Shown here piece after piece: positions 1 through 9,631 of a stretch of DNA of 34,195 nucleotides. Each line of letters starts with the position of its first letter. Within the stretch, counting starts at the first letter, position 1. Both the position numbers and the translations under genes were made by a program. Below the pieces are notes generated by a model. It saw only the letters and a program-made list of their open reading frames with translations. It was not told the DNA's origin and did no database searches. Source of the stretch: Acidobacteriaceae bacterium (GTDB lineage: Bacteria > Acidobacteriota > Terriglobia > Terriglobales > Acidobacteriaceae); contig JARLFX010000126.1 in NCBI GenBank assembly GCA_031296355.1, positions 1 to 34,195 on the forward strand, written 5' to 3'.

Positions 1-987
1 CATAGAGTTGCCGTATTGGATTTCAACTACGCCAATGTTCTGGTATCAAGTCAGACTCTGTTTGGATCGAATCAAAATATAGGCCGTGAATTAGCCAATA
101 TGCTTGCCGATCGGCTGGTAAACGATGGAACTGTTCGAATTGTCGAACGGAACGCAATCAATAAGGTACTTTCCGATCCAACTCCACCGCATGATGAGCG
201 AGACAATAATTCGGGATTGGCTAATCACGATTCCTCCGACAATACTAATCGGCCCAATTCAAGTAACCAGCCAGTACTTTCCGCGCCGGTCAGCAACAAG
301 GTAGGCCGTGTGCTCGGCGTAGATGCGGTTATCCAGTATTTCGGAGTGGATGCCATCATCACAGGAGAGATTACTCAGTTCGGACGCGACGATGATACCA
401 ATGGCGGAGGTATGCTCGGAAGCCTTCATAAAAAAAGTAATCCTCAAAAGGGTAAAGCCGTAGTCGGTATCACGGCACACATGGTAGACGTCAGTACCGG
501 AGAGATCCTTGTTTCAGTAAACATAAAAACAGAATCCATACATGCAAACAGTAATTTATTAAAAGTAGCGTCGTCTACAGTATTTGTCCCCACAATGAAT
601 AGCGCCAGCTTCCCCCGCACAATTCTAGGAGAGGCGGTTATTCAAGCTGTGGATCAATTAGCATTAGCCTTTGAACAGAAATACAGTACGCTTCCTGCAG
701 TGGAGCCCGTTTCTGTGTCTGGACTAGTGGCCGATGTTTCCGCTACAGACGTCACCATCAATATAGGAAGTATGGATCATGTACATGTGGGAGATACCTT
801 GCTTGTCACACGTGCGGGCAGAATAATCAGAGATCCGACTACCGGAAATATTATCCGATCGACGGAAGACACAATTGGTCAGATCACCATCACTAGCGTG
901 GATATATATTCTTCAGTTGGTCATTTTAGTGGAGGAGGAAAGATTGCGGTAAACGACACTGTCAAAAACATGCCTAAACACAATTAG
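1..987 (+). CDS. CsgG-family outer-membrane/envelope protein, 5'-truncated by the window edge
   Basis: The frame is open to base 1 and begins mid-domain with RVAVLDFNYANV, the usual first strand of CsgG domains, so the true start lies upstream; the first in-frame start codon visible (TTG at 16) is inside the domain. The pattern GRELANMLADRLVNDG, then VRIVERNAINKVL, then a GVDAIITGEITQFG segment and VDVSTGEILVS is the CsgG order. An Asn/Ser-rich linker (about residues 55-95) interrupts the domain. The last ~85 residues, with DHVHVGDTLLVTRAGR and a GQITITSV strand, look like a FlgT-C-type small beta domain. CsgG proteins form secretion channels for curli; many acidobacterial relatives are simply envelope lipoproteins of unknown role, and no csgA/B/E/F is visible here. 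The gene is more AT-rich than its right-hand neighbours. Family call is firm, function is not. Confidence 0.75.
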   Translation, partial: HRVAVLDFNYANVLVSSQTLFGSNQNIGRELANMLADRLVNDGTVRIVERNAINKVLSDPTPPHDERDNNSGLANHDSSDNTNRPNSSNQPVLSAPVSNKVGRVLGVDAVIQYFGVDAIITGEITQFGRDDDTNGGGMLGSLHKKSNPQKGKAVVGITAHMVDVSTGEILVSVNIKTESIHANSNLLKVASSTVFVPTMNSASFPRTILGEAVIQAVDQLALAFEQKYSTLPAVEPVSVSGLVADVSATDVTINIGSMDHVHVGDTLLVTRAGRIIRDPTTGNIIRSTEDTIGQITITSVDIYSSVGHFSGGGKIAVNDTVKNMPKHN

Positions 988-1023
988 CTCACATAAGCTT
1001 TTTTGGGAGCAATACAAATTGCA

Positions 1024-1073
1024 ATAAAACCGCACGTGACCATTGGCCGCGATTAATGTCCGATGGTCACGTG
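1024..1073 (-). terminator. Rho-independent terminator of the PASTA gene, stop codon in its loop
   Basis: An 11-bp perfect inverted repeat (arms 1033-1043 and 1063-1073, CACGTGACCAT and its complement) encloses a 19-nt loop that contains the stop codon of the minus-strand PASTA gene. On the minus strand the stem is followed by CGGTTTTATT, a short U-tract. It lies between converging genes, so it may also slow transcription from the CsgG gene. Confidence 0.6.
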
Positions 1074-1805
1074 GACAGCGTCGCCCTGCACCACACGACG
1101 GCCAGCCAGCGGGTTCTGCGCCACAACCACTCCCCCGCTAGAATGCCCGAATGCAGCAACTGGCGCTGACATATCATTCACTGAAGGGCTCGGCGCAGCA
1201 GTATCCACAATCAGGTGCAATCCAGCACTCGCAGCTCGCGCATTAGCAGACCCATAGCTCAGGCCAACTAGCGAAGGCATTACATACGCGTTCGGTTGTG
1301 CAGTCGCTGCATCGCTAACCAGCAAGCTTATGCGCGGCCCGTCCACTCCACCTGTGTTCGCTGGCGGAGTCTGGGCCAGCACAATATCGCTTTCACCAGC
1401 AATCGCCAGATGCGCAACCGATCCCAAATCCAGCGATACCCTGCGAATCCCCACAGTAGCTGATCGTTCGGTCTGGCCCGTCAAGTCAGGAATATTAACC
1501 CGCTGTGCTCCCAGCGATTGAGTAATACGCACTGGCCATTCGCGTCGCACACGCGACCCCGCAGCAGGGTCCTGTGCCAGAATCCGTCCAGCAGGAACAT
1601 CGGCGGAGTAGAAGCTATTTTCCAGAGTGAGATTGATCCCTTTGCTGGCGGCCCGATTGCGTGCATCTTCCACACTAAGGCCGGTTAGACTGGGCACAAC
1701 CGACTCGCGCCCATGGATTGCCAGTCGCATTGCAATGAAGGCCGAGATCAGTGCGACTGCAATCATAGCCAGCGCACCAACTAGAAGGGTAAAAAATCGC
1801 TTCAT
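1053..1805 (-). CDS. Membrane-anchored protein with three PASTA domains
   Basis: The 250-residue protein starts with a short positive N-terminus and one hydrophobic segment (about residues 4-26), followed by three PASTA repeats of about 70 residues. Their hallmarks are VPSLTGLSVEDAR, IPDLTGQTERSA and MPSLVGLSYGSANARA, each later followed by an AQxPxxG turn (AQDPAAGSRV, AQTPPANTGG, AQNPLAGRRV). PASTA domains bind peptidoglycan or muropeptides in PknB kinases and PBP2x; here there is no kinase or transpeptidase domain, so it is probably a periplasmic cell-wall-binding accessory. I chose ATG at 1805 because GGGAAG lies 6 nt upstream; a start nine codons further up (1832) also exists. The gene is monocistronic and ends in the hairpin at 1033-1073. 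Confidence 0.8.
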   Translation of the reverse strand: MKRFFTLLVGALAMIAVALISAFIAMRLAIHGRESVVPSLTGLSVEDARNRAASKGINLTLENSFYSADVPAGRILAQDPAAGSRVRREWPVRITQSLGAQRVNIPDLTGQTERSATVGIRRVSLDLGSVAHLAIAGESDIVLAQTPPANTGGVDGPRISLLVSDAATAQPNAYVMPSLVGLSYGSANARAASAGLHLIVDTAAPSPSVNDMSAPVAAFGHSSGGVVVAQNPLAGRRVVQGDAVHVTIGH

Positions 1806-1929
1806 CTCGGCTTCCCTTTCCCACACCCTCAAGTCGTGAAATCTTTACGTCCGCACCATTCTATCGTGTCTGCCTGCGCATGGTTGTGACGAGCATTTAC
1901 CCACTCACATCTGGTATCTTTTCCGCATC

Positions 1930-3627
1930 ATGAAAATCACTCGTCGTGCTGCTCTGAAGTCCTCCACCCTTGCCGCTGCTGCTCTCTCTCTGCGCGGCTC
2001 GCGTCTCTTCTCACAGTCTTCTACCGCCGTCGACGCGCACATAGACATTCTCCCCGCGGAGCCTATCGCCACCATCTCACCCGAAATCTACTCTCACTTC
2101 ATCGAGCATCTCGGCGGCGTCATCTACGACGGCGTCTGGGTCGGCACCAAGTCCAAGATCGCCAACACCAGCGGCATTCGCCAGTCCTTCATCGACATGA
2201 TGAAGGCCGTCCAAGCTCCCGTTCTGCGCTGGCCCGGCGGCTGCTTCGCAGACTCCTACGACTGGCGCGACGGTCTCGGCGACTCCGCCAAGCGTCCCGC
2301 TCGCACCGGCTTCTGGGGCCAGCAGGACTCCAACGAGTACGGCCTGCACGAGTTCATGCGCACCTGCCGCGCCATCGGTTGCAAGCCCTACCTCGCCGCC
2401 AACATGCGCACCCTTCCTGGCCGCGACTTCTATCAGGAGATCGAGTACTGCAACGCCCCCGCCGGCCCAGTCCCCTCCAACTCTGCCGCACGCGCCGTGC
2501 CCAATGCCCTGGCCACCCAACGCGCCGCCAATGGAGACGTAGATCCCTTCAACGTAGATCTCTGGGGCGTCGGCAACGAGAGTTGGGGCTGTGGTGGCAA
2601 CCTCGTTCCAGAGGAGTACGCTGCCATGTTCCGCCGCTTGACTGCCTGGACGCCCAGTTACAGCAAGACTCCGCTCCGCTTCGTTGCCGTAGGCCCCAAC
2701 GGCGACGACGTAGATTGGACCCGCCGCCTCTTCAAATCCCTCTTCGCCAATGCGGAGCGGCGTCATCTCTTCGGCCTCTCCGTCCACTACTACACCTCGG
2801 GCAGCCCTACTGAGTTCGCTGCCGGTGACGCCCTCAAGTTTGGCACCGACGAGTACTACGACCTGCTCACCCGCGCCAGCATCATGGAGCGCGTCGTCAC
2901 CGATCACTACACCGCCATGGGCAACACGCCCGGCCAACCCGCCGTCAAGCTCGTCGTAGACGAGTGGGGAGCCTGGTACGGCAAGGGCACGCAACTCGCG
3001 CCCCAGTACAACCTCTCGCAGCAATCCACCATGCGCGACGCCCTCCTCACCGGCATCACGCTAGACATCTTCCAGCGCCATGCAGATAAGGTAGCCGTCG
3101 CCAACGTCGCGCAGTCCATCAACTGCATCCACTCGCTCATGCTGGCGCAGGAGGATAAGTTCACCCTCACGCCCACCTTCCATGTCTTCCAAATGTACCT
3201 GCCCCACCGCGGCGCGCAGGCCGTCCGTGCGGAGTTCACCGCACCCTCCATTCGCAACCCACTGGCCAACGCACCCATTCCCGTCGGGGGCAACAGCTAC
3301 ACCGGCTCGCTGGAGGCCGTAAAGTTCCTCGCTGGCCTCAGCGGCTCCGCCTCCGTTTCGCCCACCAACCCCAAGCTGGTCACACTCACTGTAGTCAACC
3401 CGCACATCGATCAGCCCGTCACCACAGAGATCGGTGTAGCCGGATCGTCCATCGCCAGCTATAGCGGCCAAGTCCTCGCCGAGTCAGACGTCCACGCCCA
3501 CAACGACTTCGCCCACCCCAACGCCGTCCATCCAAACCCCATCGCCACCAAACCTGTCGCCGCCGCGCGCCTAACCCACACCTTCCCACCCGCCAGCGTA
3601 ACCACCCTCCAACTAACCCTCGCCTAA
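1930..3627 (+). CDS. GH51 alpha-L-arabinofuranosidase, Tat-exported
   Basis: A 565-residue enzyme of glycoside hydrolase family 51, which removes terminal alpha-L-arabinofuranosyl groups from arabinan, arabinoxylan and pectin side chains. The N-terminus (TRRAAL, a hydrophobic stretch, then SRLFSQ) is a twin-arginine signal peptide of about 30 residues, so the protein should be exported folded. Landmarks of the family are SHFIEHLGGVIYDGVW near residue 55, RWPGGCFADSYDW near 100, the acid/base Glu217 in GVGNESWG, and the nucleophile Glu345 in VVDEWGAWY. The C-terminal ~150 residues form the usual beta-sandwich. Length fits exported bacterial GH51 proteins. It stands alone with a short gap to the next gene. 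Together with the PL4 lyase at the other end of the window it points to plant cell-wall use. Confidence 0.92.
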   Translation: MKITRRAALKSSTLAAAALSLRGSRLFSQSSTAVDAHIDILPAEPIATISPEIYSHFIEHLGGVIYDGVWVGTKSKIANTSGIRQSFIDMMKAVQAPVLRWPGGCFADSYDWRDGLGDSAKRPARTGFWGQQDSNEYGLHEFMRTCRAIGCKPYLAANMRTLPGRDFYQEIEYCNAPAGPVPSNSAARAVPNALATQRAANGDVDPFNVDLWGVGNESWGCGGNLVPEEYAAMFRRLTAWTPSYSKTPLRFVAVGPNGDDVDWTRRLFKSLFANAERRHLFGLSVHYYTSGSPTEFAAGDALKFGTDEYYDLLTRASIMERVVTDHYTAMGNTPGQPAVKLVVDEWGAWYGKGTQLAPQYNLSQQSTMRDALLTGITLDIFQRHADKVAVANVAQSINCIHSLMLAQEDKFTLTPTFHVFQMYLPHRGAQAVRAEFTAPSIRNPLANAPIPVGGNSYTGSLEAVKFLAGLSGSASVSPTNPKLVTLTVVNPHIDQPVTTEIGVAGSSIASYSGQVLAESDVHAHNDFAHPNAVHPNPIATKPVAAARLTHTFPPASVTTLQLTLA

Positions 3628-3720
3628 CGCAAACAACGAGCCTTGGCATGAGTCTATGACAAGGCCAGAAGCTTTACATAACCTAAGCTCTTGAAATTTT
3701 GATCCATCTCAAACGAATGG

Positions 3721-3760
3721 GTGCCCCATCCATCGCAGCCCTATCGCGATGGGTGGGAGA
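3721..3760. repeat. Dispersed palindromic element, copy 1
   Basis: A 40-nt unit GTGCCCCATCCATCGC-N9-GCGATGGGTGGGAG. The arms 3725-3736 and 3746-3757 pair over 12 bp with one G.T wobble around a 9-nt loop. Near-identical copies lie at 4381 and 16362 in this window. It resembles REP-type mobile hairpins. This copy lies upstream of the orphan gene at 3858. Confidence 0.8.
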
Positions 3761-3857
3761 CATAACTTTTATTTGGAATGTTGTTTATCGCAACAGATAT
3801 CATTCGCATATGTCCTCTGGGACGCCACAACAAATCACATTAATGGACTGCTAGATT

Positions 3858-4355
3858 ATGGAAAGACTACCCATAAATCACGCACTACGAAACAAATCTC
3901 TTCTAGCTGAATCGTCTTGGCCAGGAGAATTTAAATTATCGCTAGATAAGAATATAGTGCTGCTACTTCGATATTCTGGTCAGACGGATCCACTAGGAAA
4001 ATGGAAATCCTACTATACATGTCATATAGATCATACAAATTGGATATTGCAAGTAACGGAAACACCCTGCCGCAGAGTCTATCTGGTCCGCTCAAGTTCT
4101 AGAAGAGAGGCTACTCTACAGTTTCCGTTGCCATATTCTTCTGGCAGAGGGTCCACAAGAGGCGGCAGGAAGTACTCTTTGAAGAAGAATGTATTTTGCC
4201 TTGCCGATGGGTCTCAATTACTGAAAATCTCTCGCGACTCCTCTTTTTTTCGTAGTCTGGCAAATATCAGCGTCACCGAGAACGTGCACGACGAGGAATT
4301 CATGCCTCTGCTCATACTTGCCCTATATTTGTCTTTGAAAACTGAAGCCATCTGA
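3858..4355 (+). CDS. Unrecognised 165-aa protein in an AT-rich patch
   Basis: I do not recognise a family. The product is soluble-looking, without signal peptide or membrane segment, basic in the middle (a Ser/Arg/Gly-rich stretch at about residues 73-105) and ends with a hydrophobic LLILALYLSLK. There is no convincing Shine-Dalgarno sequence before the ATG at 3858, and codon use (many A/T-ending codons such as AAA, TTA, ATA) differs sharply from the GC-rich genes around. The gene is bracketed by two copies of the same palindromic element (3721-3760 and 4381-4420), which suggests acquired or shuttled DNA. It could be a real orphan gene or a decayed one; an uninterrupted 166-codon frame in AT-rich sequence favours a real gene. 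Confidence 0.5.
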   Translation: MERLPINHALRNKSLLAESSWPGEFKLSLDKNIVLLLRYSGQTDPLGKWKSYYTCHIDHTNWILQVTETPCRRVYLVRSSSRREATLQFPLPYSSGRGSTRGGRKYSLKKNVFCLADGSQLLKISRDSSFFRSLANISVTENVHDEEFMPLLILALYLSLKTEAI

Positions 4356-4380
4356 TATTTGAGAAGAGTCTACGTGCCGA

Positions 4381-4420
4381 GTGTCCCATCCATCGCAGTC
4401 GTATCGCGATGGGTGGGATG
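4381..4420. repeat. Dispersed palindromic element, copy 2
   Basis: Same orientation and almost the same sequence as the copy at 3721 (GTGTCCCATCCATCGC-N9-GCGATGGGTGGGAT); arms 4385-4396 and 4406-4417 form the same 12-bp stem with one wobble. It begins 25 nt after the stop codon of the orphan gene. Confidence 0.8.
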
Positions 4421-4545
4421 TAAAACCTTAGCATCCAGCGGGCAGGTGACTCCCCCTTCCACTCTCGAACTAACCCGAAGCTGTGTGGGAAGATTGAGTT
4501 CAGCCGACGACTAAATTAGTCAGGCTACGGACTGGCTTTGGGGGT

Positions 4546-4920
4546 TTAGTTCGGAGAAGGCTTCGTGACATGGTCGATAGCAATGGTGTCTATTGGCCCT
4601 TGTGCAGCTTTCAGCTTGAGCCCTATCCCTTCAACCGAAGTCAAGATCGACCCAACATAGTCCCTATCTGGATCGGTAGCATCGTATGCATATTCGCATT
4701 TGAAATCGAAGGCCCCATTGATACCTGTTTCGTCTAGAACAGGATGGCCAAGGAAACGGCTCAAGCGCAAACTGAGCAGCGGCATCGATATGTTGGCCCC
4801 AACGATTCCATCCCCATTTATGCCGCCTCCGTTATTGCTTCCCACCCAAGGCTGAGCGGTTAGATCCTTGGGCGGGTTCAATTTGACGGGAAACCTACCC
4901 ATCTTTTTCCTCGAATCCAT
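4546..4920 (-). pseudogene. Truncated TIGR03435-family protein (C-terminal part only)
   Basis: The 124-residue frame matches the C-terminal part of the TIGR03435 family, proteins of unknown function expanded in Acidobacteriota: LSRFLGHPVLDETGINGAFDF, then an aspartate-rich stretch, SILTSVEGIGLKLKAAQGP and the ending IAIDHVTKPSPN. Complete members are about 250-300 residues with a signal peptide or a sensor-like N-terminus and a long N-terminal domain; all of that is missing, and neither the other frames nor the sequence just upstream (4921-5100) restore it. The frame begins with ATG at 4920 (GAGG about 7 nt before an internal ATG at 4902). I therefore call it a remnant, though a short expressed protein cannot be excluded. 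Confidence 0.6.
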
Positions 4921-5099
4921 ACAAAATCTGTGCCCCCATTAATCACGCCGCGTCTCGTTCGATGAGTGGGTCAGCCACCAAGCTAAGTCCCAGCCCCGAA
5001 GCCACCACAAAATGGCATATCCTCCACGCCTTGCTACTGATGTGTAATTTTTCATCTTTGCCTGCCCAGCATTGTCTCGCAATGCTAGAATTCCCGACT

Positions 5100-5654
5100 A
5101 TGAATAGAAAGGCATTTCTGAAAGGTTTCGCATTGGCTGGCGCGACTCTCCCCATCTGGTCGAGTTCCAGCAATGCTATTGCGGAAACAGGCAAGTGCGA
5201 TGGAGCGGCATGCACCTCCGACGCCAAGGCCGTCCGTCAGTTCTTGACGAACTTCCTCAGCAAGGAAGACGCAACCCTCAATCAAGATGCCCTCTTCAAG
5301 CTGATGCAGCAGAGGGGACGAGCCTGCTGCCATGCCTTGGAGTTTCGGCAGAAGCTGATTGCCGACAGTCAGGGCAATCTGGACAACTTGATAGAGCTAA
5401 TGGGAAAGATCGTCGGCCCCGAGAACTGCCAGCGCAAGGGTGACTTCGTAACGCTAATCTACCCCGCAGGAAAATGTGTCTGCGGATGGAATCCACAGCG
5501 CCCCGTCTCGCCCCACGATCCCTACTGCGATTGCTCTGCTGCCAACAACCAAATGCTCTTCAAAACCGTCACCGGACGTCCAGTCGAGGTCAAAGTCGCA
5601 GAATCACCGCGCCGTGGAGGCGCACACTGCCGCTTCATCCTGCACCTTGGGTGA
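5100..5654 (+). CDS. Exported Cys-rich protein, family uncertain
   Basis: The ATG at 5100 gives a 184-residue protein that begins MNRKAFLKGFALAGATLP, a signal peptide with the K/R-x-F-L-K start common in Tat- or Sec-exported proteins, ending near NAIA. The upstream in-frame start at 4962 would bury this signal and is rejected. The mature part has ten cysteines, in the arrangement CDGAAC, GRACC, ENC, GKCVCGW, YCDC and AHC, and a region DYCDCS-like followed by LFKTVTGRPVEVKV and a final HCRFILHL. That C-terminal pattern recalls the small cysteine-containing domains of DUF6144 or 4-vinyl-reductase-type proteins, but this is recall from memory and weak. Likely disulfide- or metal-binding. It stands alone, with no partner gene visible. 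Confidence 0.6.
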   Translation: MNRKAFLKGFALAGATLPIWSSSSNAIAETGKCDGAACTSDAKAVRQFLTNFLSKEDATLNQDALFKLMQQRGRACCHALEFRQKLIADSQGNLDNLIELMGKIVGPENCQRKGDFVTLIYPAGKCVCGWNPQRPVSPHDPYCDCSAANNQMLFKTVTGRPVEVKVAESPRRGGAHCRFILHLG

Positions 5655-6195
5655 ACTCTTAGCAAACGCCAGCCGCATTCGTTGCACCTTTCGCCTCATT
5701 CGATGCCTAGGTCTACGAACCAAGTCAAACCTCTATCGCCCACCTGCATTGCCTTAATCCAGAGTCCCAAAAACTCCTGTCAAGCTCATAGAGCCTGCAA
5801 AATTCCCGGTAACAGTAGCATTATAAATCACTTACTTCGGAGGAAATAGTTGGCATAGTAGTTTTACCCAACCCTCTACAATTAAAGCAGTAAGGAACAA
5901 AGAGCACTGAAGCAGCAAGAGATAGAAGCATCGCGACCTAGGTTCCAGGCCACTCAAACGACGCAATCTCCTTTTTTTAGAGGAATTTAGGCGTAACCCT
6001 TTTATTTAGACGAATTTGGCGAGACGATCCTATCCCATCCCATTCTAAATAAGCAACTTGCTCCCAAAATACCCCTGGTAGGGGGGAGGGGGGTATAGAC
6101 CGGGGACATTGCTGACACTGTGGTGCTAGATCAAGGATATGTGTATGGTTGCGACGGTATCGACAGCTCGGAAAAGTATCCCGGGAAGAAACTGC
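5655..6195. other. Intergenic, no gene seen
   Basis: 541 bases without a convincing gene. It is AT-rich in 5760-6060 and holds a G-rich tract (6077-6093, two runs of six G separated by one A). A minus-strand open frame over 5977-6225 runs through the eno terminator and has no recognisable content. No promoter or RNA gene can be named. Confidence 0.5.
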
Positions 6196-6239
6196 AAAGG
6201 CCCCATCCTTTGCGTGTGGCTGCATCGGATGGGGCCTTT
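6190..6239 (-). terminator. Rho-independent terminator of eno
   Basis: A 13-bp perfect inverted repeat (6196-6208 with 6227-6239, AAAGGCCCCATCC and its complement), loop 18 nt, starting 23 nt beyond the eno stop codon. The stem ends in TTT on the minus strand, followed by GCAGTTT. Confidence 0.75.
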
Positions 6240-6262
6240 GGGTACTTGGTGGTAAGTCGGTT

Positions 6263-7765
<1,503 letters not shown>

Positions 7766-7989
7766 TTACGATGCGGCGTGATAGCCGCCACATCTCATCG
7801 TTTCTATGTCTTGCCGCTGTTTTTTCTACGCTGAACCACCGTTTTTTGCCAATCAAATGGAAAGTCGCCGAGACGGCCGCTCCCCCACGAACAGTTTGAA
7901 GAGAAAGATCTAGGCCGTATCGACAATATAGAACGCGTCAGCTAATAGGGCGTTTCTGCTGATCTTCCAGCTTTTTCCGTTGCTTGTTT

Positions 7990-8022
7990 TTTGTTTGTCA
8001 TCCCCAAAGGGGATCTGCTTTT
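7990..8022 (+). repeat. TTTGTCATYCC...GGATCTGCTTTT repeat, copy 1
   Basis: TTTGTTTGTCATCCCC-AAA-GGGGATCTGCTTTT, with a 6-bp hairpin ATCCCC/GGGGAT (8000-8014). Longer relatives lie at 13108-13149 (minus), 14338-14424 and 18551-18581. Confidence 0.65.
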
Positions 8023-8165
8023 GCCGTTGCCTTTGCTGTTGCCTTTGCTTTTGCCTCGCCGTTGTCTGGCAAGGGCCAAAGGCCCGTTCTATACCAGCCT
8101 AGGCCGAAGGCCTAGGAATTCGCCACGCCCAATTCCTGCGGGCTGAAGGCTCGCGCTATAGCCTT
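8023..8165. repeat. Composite element: GCCTTTGCTGTT tract plus hairpins, copy 1
   Basis: A degenerate tract of TTGCC/TTTGC words (8023-8070) is followed by three small palindromes: GGGCCAAAGGCCC (8073-8085), CCTAGGCCGAAGGCCTAGG (8098-8116) and GGGCTGAAGGCTC (8140-8152), with CTATACCAG between the first two. The same order of parts recurs at 19625-19880. Confidence 0.65.
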
Positions 8166-8416
8166 TGCTGCGCTACGGCATGACAAACACAATGGCTACG
8201 AAAATGGTCTATAGCAATTTTTGAAACGCACTGAAGTCCACGACAGAGCCAGCGAAGACCGGCATCTATTAGCTCTCTCGATTCCCCATTGGCGATTTTG
8301 CAGCACAACGCGCTCGCAAGACTCTACTCTGAGCATGGAGTAGATTGGCTGCAACTTGTGCCGGCGCAGCGTTCGCAAGCGACAGCCGAGCCACTACAGA
8401 TCAGGGAGAGTGCATC

Positions 8417-9565
8417 ATGAGCGTTGCCAAACGAATTGCAAGAGTCGCGCCGAACGGCGAGATCAAGACCGCAGGGATCGCCTGCATGGCCGCAGCGTGG
8501 ATGCTGGCAGCAACGCCCTTGCTCGCTCAAAACGGCTCTACACCGGCAGGCGCACAGCAGGCGAACTCGGTGCAGGACGCGCGCGTGGGAGTCTCCCATC
8601 CCGATTCTTCGATCATTACGGCCACACCCTACGCCGACGACGCGCCGGTGGTCGAGTCAATCCACGAGGCAGCGTCCTCGACTGTTCCTGCGGCGACTCC
8701 TTCCGCAGCCCCAGATTCGACTGCGAAGGTCTCGGTGGCTCCTGTCTACGGGGTGCAGACGGTCTATGAATCCTATAGCAATGCTCCGGCCGGCAGCACG
8801 ACAATCGCGAGCCATAAAAAAGAGGCAGCGGCCTTCGATCCCGACGCCAACATCGTCACCGAAGAGACGGCGGGGCGGACCGAGCGACGCGCTCTGGCAG
8901 AGCCAACCAATGCAGATGCGGCCAGCGATCTGAATGCCGGAATCGTGACTCGTGTGCCGTCGCTTCCAGGGGAAGTTCCCGACGGAACGCTGGTGAAGGT
9001 CAAGCTACACGAGGATCTCTCCTCGCTGACCACCAAGGCTGGAACCAGCTTTACCGGAGAGGTGAGCGAGCCGGTGTTGCGCGATGGCCAGGTCGTCGTT
9101 CCCGCTGGATCGTTGCTGGAAGGACGCGTCACCTTCGTACACAGTGGCAAACGGATCGGCAATGCTGCGGCAATCCACCTTGAAGCGCGCACCATTACCC
9201 TGCCCGATGGCTCGCAATACGCACTGCGCGCCCGCGTCATCGACACCGATCGCTGGGACGACACCAAGGTCGATAGCGAAGGAACCATCCTGCGCAAGGA
9301 TCACGGCAAGGCGACCGCGACGACCATCTCGGTCTCGACCGGCGGAGGAATGGTCGCAGGAGCCGTGCTGGGAGGCATCCCCGGAGCGCTGATCGGCGCA
9401 GGAGTGGGCGCAGGAACCAGCGCCGTGGTCTGGGCGCGACAGGATCGTCAGGCCAACCTGCCCAAGAATCTCTGCATCGTCTTCAGCCTCACCGAGCCGA
9501 TGCGCATCGCCCCCTTGAGCGCGCAGTTGACCCAGCCCGCCGACACATCGATCAGCCGACAGTAG
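8417..9565 (+). CDS. Exported protein with C-terminal glycine-zipper segment
   Basis: The ATG at 8417 (AGGGAGAG 6-7 nt upstream) gives 382 residues. The N-terminus up to about residue 37 is a long signal peptide ending TPLLAQ. Residues 40-180 are low-complexity, rich in Ala, Ser, Thr and Pro. A conserved domain follows: GTLVKVKLHEDLSSLTTKAG, FTGEVSEPV, VVVPAGSLLEGRV, the pattern of acidobacterial envelope proteins in which a protein's barrel strands alternate with a 'from outset stored' default such as VIPAGS. A glycine-zipper segment (GGGMVAGAVLGGIPGALIGAG, about residues 310-335) suggests insertion into or packing against the outer membrane. The C-terminal ~45 residues (FSLTEPMRIAPL) are another beta strand region. 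Function unknown. It precedes gpmA by 66 bp but has no evident link to it. Confidence 0.7.
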   Translation: MSVAKRIARVAPNGEIKTAGIACMAAAWMLAATPLLAQNGSTPAGAQQANSVQDARVGVSHPDSSIITATPYADDAPVVESIHEAASSTVPAATPSAAPDSTAKVSVAPVYGVQTVYESYSNAPAGSTTIASHKKEAAAFDPDANIVTEETAGRTERRALAEPTNADAASDLNAGIVTRVPSLPGEVPDGTLVKVKLHEDLSSLTTKAGTSFTGEVSEPVLRDGQVVVPAGSLLEGRVTFVHSGKRIGNAAAIHLEARTITLPDGSQYALRARVIDTDRWDDTKVDSEGTILRKDHGKATATTISVSTGGGMVAGAVLGGIPGALIGAGVGAGTSAVVWARQDRQANLPKNLCIVFSLTEPMRIAPLSAQLTQPADTSISRQ

Positions 9566-9631
9566 CGTTTCGCTCCTCTGCTTATACAATGGTGAAATAG
9601 CATGGCAGAGTCGTGCTGCGAGGGAGGAACG

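Noticed and set aside
1..987. A curli (csg) secretion operon
   Set aside because: Only a CsgG-like domain is seen; no curlin repeats or csgE/F follow, and the next gene is on the other strand.
2077..3024. 315-codon minus-strand frame over the GH51 gene
   Set aside because: Gly/Val/Ala-rich translation with no domain; the plus strand carries complete GH51 active-site motifs.
5977..6225. 82-codon minus-strand frame between the Cys-rich gene and eno
   Set aside because: It begins inside the eno terminator hairpin and has no recognisable content.
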